NCBI RefSeq assembly: GCF_003111645.1
Contig: NZ_CP022187.1
Coordinates: forward strand, 2,356,001-2,420,000
From: Parazoarcus communis
Lineage (GTDB): Bacteria; Pseudomonadota; Gammaproteobacteria; Burkholderiales; Rhodocyclaceae
Direction: 5' to 3'
DNA length: 64,000 nucleotides
This document shows, piece by piece, positions 29,880 to 37,653 of this stretch. The first letter of the stretch is position 1, and the number at the start of each line of letters is the position of its first letter. The notes under the pieces are model-generated. The model searched no databases. It saw nothing but the letters and a program-made list of their open reading frames with translations, and was not told the DNA's origin. Both the position numbers and the translations under genes were made by a program.

Positions 29880-30137
29880 TTACAGTCCCAACTCGACGCG
29901 CGCTTCGGCCCATTTGGCCGGGGTATAGGTTTGCAGCTGCAGGGCATGGATCTCGTTGCCCATCAGCTTGCCCAGCGTGGCATAAACGGCCTGGTGCTGA
30001 CGTACCTTGAGCTGGCCCTCGAAACTCGCGCTGACCACGATCCCGCTGAAATGCACACCATCATCACCGTCGATGAGGACGAATTCGCAGGGAAGACCCT
30101 GCTCGATCAACCGCTTGACTTCACTTGCCTCGAACAT
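29880..30137 (-). CDS. ibaG: BolA-family protein, IbaG type
   Basis: The 85-residue BolA/IbaG protein (MFEASEVKRLIEQGLPCEFVLIDGDDG) has the conserved FSGIVVSASFEGQLKVRQHQAVYATLG helix-turn-helix-like region with the Fe-S ligand His. BolA proteins pair with monothiol glutaredoxins in iron-sulfur trafficking. Its position upstream of murA and downstream of the ABC/mla genes is the conserved proteobacterial context that identifies IbaG (formerly YrbA). A strong GAGGAG site precedes ATG 30137. Confidence 0.9.
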   Translation of the reverse strand: MFEASEVKRLIEQGLPCEFVLIDGDDGVHFSGIVVSASFEGQLKVRQHQAVYATLGKLMGNEIHALQLQTYTPAKWAEARVELGL

Positions 30138-30150
30138 TTCCAGACTCCTC

Positions 30151-30951
30151 TCAGGCGCGCAACTTGTAGCCCCGTGCGAGCATCGCCAGGGTCAGTACCG
30201 CGACAAAAACAAAACACCCGCTCACCACACCGAGGCTGAGCCAGGGCGACACGTCGGACTGGCCGAAGAAGCCGTAGCGGAAGCCGTCGATCATGAAGAA
30301 GAACGGGTTGGCATGGGACACGTCCTGCCACAGCTGCGGCAGGGAATGAATCGAATAGAACACGCCCGACAGCATCGTGAGCGGCATGATCAGGAAGTTC
30401 TGAAACGCGGCAAGCTGATCGAACTTGTCCGCCCAGATGCCGGCAATGACGCCGAGCGAACTGAGAATACCCCCGCCCAGCACCGCAAACACGATCACCC
30501 ACAGGGGCGCGGCCATATGCAGTTCGACAAAGGGGATCGAGATCAGCAACACGCCGACGCCGACGAACAGACCACGAAAGGTCGAGGCGATCACGTAGGC
30601 CGCATAGAACTCGCGATACGACAAGGGCGGCAGCAGCACGAAGATGATGTTGCCGGTGATCTTGCTCTGTATCAGCGAGGACGAACTGTTCGCGAAGGCG
30701 TTCTGCAACAGCGACATCATCACCAGACCGGGCACGAGAAAGGCGGTATAGGCGATATCGCCGTATACCGTGACGTGACGATCCAGCACATGGGAGAAGA
30801 TGAGCAGGAAGAGCACCGCGTTTAGCACTGGCGCCATGACGGTCTGGAAGGCCACCTTGCGGAAGCGCAACACTTCCTTGTACAGCAGGGTGCGAAACCC
30901 CATCCACGGGGCGTCCTCACCAGACACGATCTGCTGTGGACGCTCAGACAC
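30151..30951 (-). CDS. ABC-2 type transporter permease (YadH-like)
   Basis: This is a membrane permease of the ABC-2 family with six hydrophobic segments. Conserved segments include FRTLLYKEVLRFRKVAFQTV, FLVPGLVMMSLLQNAFANSSSS, IPFVELHMAA, and the family signature PLTMLSGVFYSIHSLPQLWQ with NPFFFMIDGFRYGFFG. It pairs with the adjacent ATPase gene, which it overlaps by 8 nt when started at GTG 30951; ATG 30903 (MGFRTLLYKEV) is an alternative. The substrate is unknown; YadGH-like pairs near mla/ibaG/murA are thought to export envelope compounds. It is about 266 residues from the GTG. Confidence 0.85.
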   Translation of the reverse strand: MSERPQQIVSGEDAPWMGFRTLLYKEVLRFRKVAFQTVMAPVLNAVLFLLIFSHVLDRHVTVYGDIAYTAFLVPGLVMMSLLQNAFANSSSSLIQSKITGNIIFVLLPPLSYREFYAAYVIASTFRGLFVGVGVLLISIPFVELHMAAPLWVIVFAVLGGGILSSLGVIAGIWADKFDQLAAFQNFLIMPLTMLSGVFYSIHSLPQLWQDVSHANPFFFMIDGFRYGFFGQSDVSPWLSLGVVSGCFVFVAVLTLAMLARGYKLRA

Positions 30952-31846
30952 GATGCATGACCTCAATGAAAACCCGTTCCAGATCCGGCTCGCCGAGATG
31001 CATCTCGGTCACGCCTGCATTGCCTTCACGCAGACGGGCCAGCAGTTGTTCGATATCGGCGAAGGCATCGAAGGGGAACTCGATCCAGCCGCCCTCCACC
31101 GCATGTCCGCCAAGCACGAGCGCGACTTCCGGATGTGCGACCTTCACCCGCATGGTGTGCGTTGCAAAGCGATTGAGCAGGTTCTGCGTCGTATCGAGCG
31201 CGACCACCTTGCCCGCCTTGAGCATGGCGATGCGGCCACACAGGGTCTCGGCCTCTTCGAGATAGTGCGTGGTCAGCACGATGGTATGACCGTCCCGGTT
31301 GAGCTTGCGCACGAACTGCCACAAGCCCTGCCGCAGCTCGACATCGACGCCCGCGGTCGGCTCGTCGAGCACGATCACCGGCGGGCGATGAACCAGCGCC
31401 TGCGCCACCAGCACCCGGCGCTTCATGCCGCCGGACAGGGTCCGCATGTTGGAAGCAGCCTTGGCCGTCAGATCCAGGCTGGCGAGGATCTCGTCGATCC
31501 AGTCGTCGTTGTTGCGAATGCCGAAATAGCCGGACTGGATGCGCAACAACTCTCGCACGGTGAAGAAGGGATCGAAGACCAGTTCCTGCGGCACCACACC
31601 GAGATTGCGCCTCGCCTTGCGATAGTCGCTCACGACATCGTGGCCCATCACTTCAAGCTTGCCAGTATCCGCACGCACCAGGCCGGCCAGCGCGGAAATC
31701 AGTGTTGTCTTGCCGGCGCCGTTCGGCCCCAGCAGGCCAAAGAACTCGCCCTGCCGGATCTCAAGGTCGACGCCGCCCAGCGCCTGCAGGCGCCCGTAAT
31801 GCTTGGTCACGGACGAAATCCGGATTGCGGGAACAGTCGTCGTCAT
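30944..31846 (-). CDS. ABC transporter ATP-binding protein (YadG-like)
   Basis: This 300-residue ATPase has Walker A GLLGPNGAGKTTLISALAG, Q-loop VVPQELVFDPFFTV, signature LSGGMKRRVLVAQALVHRPP, Walker B VIVLDEPTAGVD and switch His TTHYLEEAE. About 75 extra C-terminal residues (after ALDTTQNLLNRF) form the domain usual for ABC-2 drug or polysaccharide exporter ATPases. ATG 31846 lies 2 nt downstream of the mlaB stop. It partners the permease gene downstream. Although adjacent to mla, it is not the Mla ATPase (that is mlaF). Confidence 0.9.
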   Translation of the reverse strand: MTTTVPAIRISSVTKHYGRLQALGGVDLEIRQGEFFGLLGPNGAGKTTLISALAGLVRADTGKLEVMGHDVVSDYRKARRNLGVVPQELVFDPFFTVRELLRIQSGYFGIRNNDDWIDEILASLDLTAKAASNMRTLSGGMKRRVLVAQALVHRPPVIVLDEPTAGVDVELRQGLWQFVRKLNRDGHTIVLTTHYLEEAETLCGRIAMLKAGKVVALDTTQNLLNRFATHTMRVKVAHPEVALVLGGHAVEGGWIEFPFDAFADIEQLLARLREGNAGVTEMHLGEPDLERVFIEVMHRV

Positions 31847-31848
31847 GC

Positions 31849-32118
31849 TCAGCCGGCAAGCGGCAGGACTTCGTCCAGACCATAGAGTTCGATCAGACTT
31901 TTGAGCCCGTCAGGCATGCCAGTGACACTCAGTGTGTTGCCGCGCGCCTTCAAGCGGCGCAGCCACTCCAGCAGCAAGGCCAGGGCAGCGGAGTCCGCTT
32001 CGGTGACGCCCGCGAGGTCGACGACACAGTCGCCCTCGGGAAGAGCGCGACCGATCAGTCCGGCAACCGTCCGCATGGTCAGCGCACCGTCCATGCGGAC
32101 AACGGATGCTTCAGCCAT
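31849..32118 (-). CDS. mlaB: STAS-domain protein MlaB
   Basis: MlaB is the cytoplasmic STAS subunit that binds and supports the MlaF ATPase in the phospholipid transporter. The 89-residue protein (MAEASVVRMDGALTMRTVAGLI) shows the STAS core CVVDLAGVTEADSAALALLLEWLRRL, including the conserved Asp-Ser-Ala and the following helix. ATG 32118 shares a base with the mlaC stop (TGATG). It is the last mla gene. Confidence 0.88.
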   Translation of the reverse strand: MAEASVVRMDGALTMRTVAGLIGRALPEGDCVVDLAGVTEADSAALALLLEWLRRLKARGNTLSVTGMPDGLKSLIELYGLDEVLPLAG

Positions 32119-32747
32119 CAACTGCCCGCCTGAGCGCTCACGAGCGAACTGTTCTTCGCCTCAAGTGAACGAATCAGACCATCGATGCCGTTACTGCGAA
32201 CCTCGGAGCCAAAGCTGCCCCGATAGTTGGTTACCAGGCTCACGCCGGCCACCACCACGTCGAACACCTTCCAGCCCGTGCCGGTCTTTTCCAGCATGTA
32301 GTCGATGCCGATGGGCTGCGCCCCCGGCTGACGTACCTCGGTGCGCACCTGGACCGTCGTGTCGGTCGCACCCATGCGGGTGGGCTTGAAATCGATGACC
32401 TGCTCGCGATACTGGGTCAGCGCATTGGAGTAGGTCCGCACCAGCAGGGTCTTGAATGCTTCGGTCAGACGGTCCTGCTGCGCCGGCGTGGCGCTGCGCC
32501 AGTCACGACCGACCGCCAGCATGGTCATGCGGCGGAAGTTGAAGTGGGGCAGCACCCGCTCTTCCACCAGACCAAGCACACGCGCGGTATCGCCCGACTG
32601 GATGGCCTTGTCTTCGCGCACGATGGTCAGTACGTCGTTGGTCACCGAGCGCACCAGCACATCGGGCGGGGTCTTCTCGTCGAGCGCAAACGCGGCAGGC
32701 GCAGCGGTCGCGAACATCAACAGGAAGCAGCACAAAAATCTCTTCAT
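32118..32747 (-). CDS. mlaC: Phospholipid-binding protein MlaC
   Basis: MlaC is the periplasmic shuttle carrying phospholipids between MlaA in the outer membrane and MlaFEDB in the inner membrane. The 209-residue precursor has a signal peptide (MKRFLCCFLLMFATAAPAAFA). The Tol_Tol_Ttg2 domain follows: ILPHFNFRRMTMLAVGRDWR-type sequence, FKTLLVRTYSNALTQY, VRTEVRQPGAQPIGIDYML and WKVFDVVVAGVSLVTNYRGSF. A GGTGAG lies 6 nt before ATG 32747; ATG 32750 is adjacent. The stop overlaps the mlaB start. Confidence 0.94.
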   Translation of the reverse strand: MKRFLCCFLLMFATAAPAAFALDEKTPPDVLVRSVTNDVLTIVREDKAIQSGDTARVLGLVEERVLPHFNFRRMTMLAVGRDWRSATPAQQDRLTEAFKTLLVRTYSNALTQYREQVIDFKPTRMGATDTTVQVRTEVRQPGAQPIGIDYMLEKTGTGWKVFDVVVAGVSLVTNYRGSFGSEVRSNGIDGLIRSLEAKNSSLVSAQAGS

Positions 32748-32760
32748 CATTCTCACCAGT

Positions 32761-33618
32761 TCAGTTGAAATGCCCGCCAGTTTGGGCATTCAGCGCAAAA
32801 TCACCGACACCGAGCAGTTCCAGGTCTTCCACTGCAACCGCTGCGAGTTCGTCTGCAGCCCTGCCCAGCGGCAGGCTGTCACCGTCTACACGGCTGAAAT
32901 CTTCGTACACCCGTGGCGGGTTGCCATCGAAAACTTTGTAACGGCGCTGTTCAAGATAGAAGTCGCGCACATAGCTGTACTTGTCGAGCGTGCCTTCTTC
33001 CAGGGTCTTGTCCACACCGAGGAGATTTGCGCGCGTGTTCAGGAGACGCACACCGGTCATCGTATTGCGCGTCGGGATGTGGCCAACGGACGATACGGGA
33101 TCGACCGACATATCGACCGGAAGCATTGCTGCGTCACGCAAGGTGCGCGGACCGAAGAAAGGCAGCACGATGTATGCGCCATCGCCGACGCCCCAGCGGC
33201 CGAGCGTCTGACCAAAGTCCTCGTCATGCTTGGCAAAGCCCATCTCTGTCGCAATATCGAGCACACCGGCAATACCGAATGTCGAATTGAACAGGAAGCG
33301 CATCATGTCACTCAGCGCATCTGCGAACTTGCCCTGAAGCAGGTTGTTGACGCCGATCCAGGGGTCGCCGAGGTTGCCGAACACGTTGCTCACGCCCGTG
33401 CGGACCGGCGACGGCAATACCGCATCGTAGGCCTGGGCGGCCGGCTTGATCACGGCCTTGTCCAGCCCTTCATTGAAGGAGAACATGGCCCGGTTGTAGC
33501 CTTCGAGCGGATCCTCAGGATTCGATGCCGTCGTCGCACAACCGCTGCCCAGCAACACGGTTGCCGCCACGACCAGCACACGCGCGCCGCTTCGGAGGGG
33601 ACGCATTGTTGCGTTCAT
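32761..33618 (-). CDS. mlaA: Outer-membrane lipoprotein MlaA (VacJ)
   Basis: MlaA sits in the outer membrane and removes phospholipids from its outer leaflet. The 285-residue lipoprotein has a signal peptide ending in the lipobox LLGSGC. EDPLEGYNRAMFSFNEGLDK, VRTGVSNVFGNLGDPWIGVN, FLFNSTFGIAGVLDIATEMG, DEDFGQTLGRWGVGDGAYIV and FFGPRTLRDAAM are diagnostic MlaA motifs. ATG 33618 is chosen because GGAG lies 9 nt upstream; ATG 33633 has none. Here mlaA is inside the mla operon, between mlaD and mlaC, unlike enterics, where it is separate. Confidence 0.96.
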   Translation of the reverse strand: MNATMRPLRSGARVLVVAATVLLGSGCATTASNPEDPLEGYNRAMFSFNEGLDKAVIKPAAQAYDAVLPSPVRTGVSNVFGNLGDPWIGVNNLLQGKFADALSDMMRFLFNSTFGIAGVLDIATEMGFAKHDEDFGQTLGRWGVGDGAYIVLPFFGPRTLRDAAMLPVDMSVDPVSSVGHIPTRNTMTGVRLLNTRANLLGVDKTLEEGTLDKYSYVRDFYLEQRRYKVFDGNPPRVYEDFSRVDGDSLPLGRAADELAAVAVEDLELLGVGDFALNAQTGGHFN

Positions 33619-33646
33619 TTCGGTTTTCTCCATCGGGACGGGGCCG

Positions 33647-34117
33647 TCATTGCGCCGGCGCTTCGGCCGCCTTGTTGAACATGAACTGACCGATCAGCTT
33701 CTCGAGCACGACTGCAGACTGCGTAATCTGGATGACGTCGCCACCCTTGAGCACGTCGATCTCCGCCCCCGGTTCAAGTCCGATGTACTGCTCGCCGAGC
33801 AGACCGGAAGTCAGGATGGTGGCAATGGTATCGCGGGGAAATTCGTAACGACTATCCAGTTCAAGCTTGACCACCGCGCGATAGCGCTGCGAATCGAAGC
33901 GGATATCCGCAACACGCCCCACCAGCACCCCTGCGCTCTTGACCGGCGCCCGCACCTTGAGCCCGCCGATGTTGTCGAAGGGCGCCTCGACCGCATAGAG
34001 CGTCGCGCCACTCAGGCCGGTGAAGTTGCCGACCTTCATCGCCAGAAAGATCAGTGCTGCACAACCCAGCACTACGAATACACCCACCCACAGGTCGAGC
34101 GTCGTTCTGCTCATCAT
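33647..34117 (-). CDS. mlaD: Phospholipid transporter periplasmic MCE subunit MlaD
   Basis: MlaD forms the hexameric MCE ring above MlaE. The 156-residue protein has one N-terminal membrane helix (LWVGVFVVLGCAALIFLAMKVG) and one MCE domain (LYAVEAPFDNIGGLKVRAPVK, GVLVGRVADIRFD, ATILTSGLLGEQYIGLEPG). A hydrophobic C-terminal stretch (AVVLEKLIGQFMF) matches the pore-lining helix of MlaD. The start overlaps the mlaE stop. Confidence 0.96.
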   Translation of the reverse strand: MMSRTTLDLWVGVFVVLGCAALIFLAMKVGNFTGLSGATLYAVEAPFDNIGGLKVRAPVKSAGVLVGRVADIRFDSQRYRAVVKLELDSRYEFPRDTIATILTSGLLGEQYIGLEPGAEIDVLKGGDVIQITQSAVVLEKLIGQFMFNKAAEAPAQ

Positions 34118-34905
34118 TGACCCCGGAACATGAAAGAAGTCAGTACAAAATCCAGCGCCAGAATTGCCAGCGCCGAGCTCACCACCGTGCGGGTAATTGC
34201 CCGCGAAACACCTTCGGCCGTCGGATTGCAGTCATAGCCTTCGAACACCGCAATCAACGATACCGCCACCCCGAAAACAAAGGATTTCAGCACCCCGTTC
34301 AGGATGTCGTAGCGAAAATCCACAGCCGCCTGCATCTGTGACCAGAACGCGCCATCGTCGACGCCGATGAACACCACCCCGATCAGCCAGCCACCAAAGA
34401 CGCCCATGGCAGAAAACATCGCTGCCAGCAAAGGCATCGAAATCACCCCACCCCAGAAGCGCGGCGCAACGACACGCGCAATCGGGTTCACGGCCATCAT
34501 GTCCATGGCCTTCAACTGTTCGGTCGCCTTCATCAGACCGATCTCGGCCGTAATTGCGGAGCCGGCACGACTGGCAAACAGCAGGCCGGCAACCACCGGA
34601 CCCAGCTCGCGCGTCAGCGAGAGCGCCACCAGCACCCCGAGCGCATCGCTCGATCCATAGCGCTGCAGCGTTTCATAGCCCTGCAGCCCGAGCACCAGTC
34701 CGACAAAAAGCCCGGACACCAGAATGATCAGCAGCGACAGCACGCCACTGAAGTAGATTTCACGGATGGTGAGGTGCACTCGACGGATCGACTGTCCCGA
34801 ATACAGCAGCATCATGACGAAAAAGCGCGCCACAAAACCGAAGCGCCATACTGCGTCCACCGTCATCGCACCGACGCGCCGCACAAAATCAATGACCGGA
34901 TTCAT
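34114..34905 (-). CDS. mlaE: Phospholipid transporter permease MlaE
   Basis: MlaE is the inner-membrane permease of the MlaFEDB phospholipid transporter. The 263-residue protein has five to six hydrophobic helices and family motifs LVLGLQGYETLQRYG, LTRELGPVVAGLLFASRAGSA, AEIGLMKATEQLKAMDMMAV and a coupling region ending NPTAEGVSRAITRTVV. The start overlaps the mlaF stop by 4 nt and the end overlaps mlaD, so the operon is tightly coupled. Confidence 0.96.
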   Translation of the reverse strand: MNPVIDFVRRVGAMTVDAVWRFGFVARFFVMMLLYSGQSIRRVHLTIREIYFSGVLSLLIILVSGLFVGLVLGLQGYETLQRYGSSDALGVLVALSLTRELGPVVAGLLFASRAGSAITAEIGLMKATEQLKAMDMMAVNPIARVVAPRFWGGVISMPLLAAMFSAMGVFGGWLIGVVFIGVDDGAFWSQMQAAVDFRYDILNGVLKSFVFGVAVSLIAVFEGYDCNPTAEGVSRAITRTVVSSALAILALDFVLTSFMFRGQ

Positions 34906-35720
34906 CGCACACCCCGATCGAGCAGACTGGACATCGGCGCCGCCGGATAATGGAAAGGCACCGGTCCGTCCGCTTCTGCGTTGACAAACTGATGCACGAA
35001 AGGATGCTCGGACGCACGGATCTCCTCCGGCGTGCCCTGGGCCACGATCCGCCCCTCGGAAACGAAGTACACGTAATCGACGATTTCCAGCGACTCATTC
35101 ACATCATGGGTCACCATCACCGTACTTGCACCCAGCGCATCGTTGAGCCGACGAATCAACTGCCCGACGATGCCGAGCGAAATCGGATCGAGACCGGCAA
35201 AAGGTTCGTCGTAGAGCACCAGCATCGGATCAAGCGCCACTGCACGAGCCAGCGCCACCCGCCGCGCCATCCCGCCCGAGAGCTCGGACGGCATCAGTGC
35301 AGCAGCCCCGCGCAAACCCACTGCCTGCAGTTTCATCAGCACGAGATCACTGATCAGGCCCGAGGGCAGCTCGGTGTGCTCGCGCAACGGAAAGGCCACG
35401 TTGTCGAACACACTCATGTCGGTAAACAGGGCGCCAAACTGGAACAGCATGCCCATGCGCCGGCGCAAGGCGTAGAGCGCAGCGTTTCCGAGCTCGCCCA
35501 CGTTCTGGCCTTCCACCTCAACGCGACCGCCCGTCGCGCGAATCTGGCCACCGATCAGGCGCAGCAGCGTGGTCTTGCCACAGCCACTGCCGCCCATGAT
35601 TGCCACGACCTGACCACGATGCACATCCAGGTCGATACCGCGCAAGACTTCCCGCTCGCCATAGGCAAAACGAACGTCGCGCAGGCTGACGAGAGGCGCT
35701 TGCGTAGAAGAGGGGGTCAC
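34902..35720 (-). CDS. mlaF: Phospholipid transporter ATP-binding protein MlaF
   Basis: MlaF powers the Mla system. The 272-residue ABC ATPase shows Walker A IMGGSGCGKTTLLRL, Q-loop GMLFQFGALFTDMSVFDNVAFPL (the FQxGALFxxMTV-type motif typical of MlaF), signature LSGGMARRVALARA, Walker B VLYDEPFAGLDP and TVMVTHDVNES. The C-terminal tail (residues 235-272) is the handle-like extension. The start is GTG at 35720; no early ATG exists. It is the first gene of mlaFEDACB. The region upstream (35721-35900) holds no gene and no convincing mla promoter by eye. Confidence 0.95.
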   Translation of the reverse strand: MTPSSTQAPLVSLRDVRFAYGEREVLRGIDLDVHRGQVVAIMGGSGCGKTTLLRLIGGQIRATGGRVEVEGQNVGELGNAALYALRRRMGMLFQFGALFTDMSVFDNVAFPLREHTELPSGLISDLVLMKLQAVGLRGAAALMPSELSGGMARRVALARAVALDPMLVLYDEPFAGLDPISLGIVGQLIRRLNDALGASTVMVTHDVNESLEIVDYVYFVSEGRIVAQGTPEEIRASEHPFVHQFVNAEADGPVPFHYPAAPMSSLLDRGVR

Positions 35721-35900
35721 CGGGGAAGTCTTAGGGTAGCAAAGGGCAGCAGTTTAGCAGAGGAGCGCAACGTCTCACGCCAAATCTGTTGCAACGCGAC
35801 AACGTGCGACACGCCCCCATCGATGGCAGGGACATCCCGGACACACGGCAAAGCAGCCAGTCCGTCAATGCGACCGACCCCGCCAGCAGCCCCCCGCAAC

Positions 35901-35928
35901 TTGACGCAGCGACACGAGAATGTATTAT
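35901..35928 (+). promoter_or_regulatory. Sigma-70-like promoter of the MSHA-like pilus operon
   Basis: TTGACG (35901-35906), a 16-nt spacer and TATTAT (35923-35928) form a strong -35/-10 pair. The predicted start of transcription, near 35935, lies 18 nt before ATG 35953 and after the alternative ATG at 35920, which decides the start of the secretin gene. The surroundings are AT-rich compared with the rest of the window. Confidence 0.65.
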
Positions 35929-35952
35929 GCGAAACGAATTATTAAATTCATT

Positions 35953-37653
35953 ATGCATACACACAAATTCATCCCCGCCATCATCTGCGCCTCGGTACTC
36001 GGCTGCGCCCAGCCACTTCCGCGTGCGCCAGCGAATGCGCACCTGAATGCAAACGAGGTCGGGATGAGCGCCGAGGCAGCACCCACACAATCGAAACCGG
36101 CGCCAACCGCGACGGCGCACGCCCCGGAAGCCCCTGCCCCAACCTACTCGGTTTCGGTAAACCGGGTGTCAGTCGTCGAACTCCTCAATGCGATCGCACG
36201 CGACGCGCGGCTCGACATCGACGTCCATCCGGGCATAACCGGCGTTGTGACGCTCAATGCCTTCAATCAGCCCCTGAGACAACTGCTGACGCGAATCTCG
36301 CGCCAGGCCGACATCCGGTTCGAACTCGCAGGCAGTTATCTCGCGGTGATGCCAGACACACCCTACCTTCGCACCTACCAGGTGGATTACGTCAATCTGA
36401 GCCGAAGCATGAACGGCTCGGTCGCCACCAGCACCCAGATTGCAACCAGTTCGAGCGCGCTTGACGGCAAGCGCAGTGCCAGCGGCAACACCTCTCTCAC
36501 GCAAATCGAAACACTGTCGGCAAACCGCTTCTGGGAGTCACTCGAAACCAACATCCGGACCATCCTCAGGGAGCACACCCGGTTCATCCTGCGTCGCCGC
36601 TGCGAGGACCGCCGGCAGGATTCGTCTGATCGCGACGGCGGCCAGTCCGCCCCCTGCTCGGAGCCCGAACAGGCCGAGTTCGTGATGGTCAATCGTGAAA
36701 CCGGCGTCCTGATGGTCCGTGCCAACAGCACTCAGCACGAACGCGTTATCGAGTTCCTCGAGCGGGTTCAGACCGCCGCGCGGCGTCAGGTCATCATCGA
36801 GGCCACCATCGTCGAGGTCGCGCTCAGCGACGGATACAAGCAGGGCATCGACTGGACGCGCCTCGGCACCCGCAGTGGCAACATCCAGCCGCGCGGCTCA
36901 GGCGCCGACAGCAGCACACTGTCGCCAACACTCTCCTACCTGTCGGACAAGCTCGACATCAGGCTCGAACTGCTCGAATCCTTCGGCACGGTGAAAGTGC
37001 TTTCAAGCCCCCGGCTTTCGGTGCTGAACAATCAGACCGCGATGCTCAAGGTCGTCGAAGAAGTGGTCTACTTCCTGGTCGATGCCTCGACCACCGCCTA
37101 CGGCGACAGCGACCGCGAGAAGGTCACCGCGACCACGACACCGCAATCGGTTTCGGTCGGCATGGTGATGGCCCTGACGCCACAGATCAGTGCGAACGGC
37201 GAGATCATCCTCAACGTACGGCCGACGATTTCCAGCATTTCCGGCTTCCGCGACGACCCCAACCCTTCGCTCGGAAGCATTCCAAACCGTGTGCCGCAGA
37301 TTCGCACACGTGAGATCGAATCCGTCCTGCGCCTGGCCAGCGGCGAGATCGCCGTACTCGGCGGGCTGATGGAGGACAAGCTCGATTACGATACCGGGCG
37401 CATCCCGCTTCTCGGGGCAATCCCCTTCCTCGGTGAGTTCTTCACCCGGCGCGAGAACTCGGCACAGCGCACCGAACTGGTCATCTTCCTGCGCCCGGTC
37501 CTGATCGAGCACCCCGCAATCGACGCCGGCTACGCCGGATATCGCGAATCGCTGCCGGCCCCGGATTTCTTTCGCACGCCGCCCGAGCAAGCGCACGTCT
37601 TCGGCTCGCTGGCACCGGACAATGCATACGACCCGGGCACGCGACAACGATGA
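35953..37653 (+). CDS. Secretin, MshL/PilQ-like outer-membrane pore (lipoprotein)
   Basis: The 566-residue protein has a lipoprotein signal (MHTHKFIPAIICASVLGC, lipobox VLGC), then a Pro/Ala/Thr linker. A secretin N-domain (SVNRVSVVELLNAIARDARL) and a region with paired cysteines (RRRCEDRR, APCSEPEQ) follow. The C-terminal secretin domain has VIIEATIVEVALSDGYKQGIDW, GTVKVLSSPRLSVLNNQTAMLKV, GMVMALTPQISANGEIILNVRPTIS in parts and the end motif VLGGLMEDKLDYDTGRIPLLGAIPFLGEFF. It would form the exit channel for a type IV pilus or pseudopilus. The start is set by the promoter position; there is no Shine-Dalgarno. It overlaps the ATPase gene by ATGA. Called MshL-like from gene order. Confidence 0.85.
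   Translation: MHTHKFIPAIICASVLGCAQPLPRAPANAHLNANEVGMSAEAAPTQSKPAPTATAHAPEAPAPTYSVSVNRVSVVELLNAIARDARLDIDVHPGITGVVTLNAFNQPLRQLLTRISRQADIRFELAGSYLAVMPDTPYLRTYQVDYVNLSRSMNGSVATSTQIATSSSALDGKRSASGNTSLTQIETLSANRFWESLETNIRTILREHTRFILRRRCEDRRQDSSDRDGGQSAPCSEPEQAEFVMVNRETGVLMVRANSTQHERVIEFLERVQTAARRQVIIEATIVEVALSDGYKQGIDWTRLGTRSGNIQPRGSGADSSTLSPTLSYLSDKLDIRLELLESFGTVKVLSSPRLSVLNNQTAMLKVVEEVVYFLVDASTTAYGDSDREKVTATTTPQSVSVGMVMALTPQISANGEIILNVRPTISSISGFRDDPNPSLGSIPNRVPQIRTREIESVLRLASGEIAVLGGLMEDKLDYDTGRIPLLGAIPFLGEFFTRRENSAQRTELVIFLRPVLIEHPAIDAGYAGYRESLPAPDFFRTPPEQAHVFGSLAPDNAYDPGTRQR

Noticed and set aside
35920-35952. Alternative start of the secretin at ATG 35920
   Set aside because: The -10 box (35923-35928) lies downstream of this ATG, so the message would not contain it.
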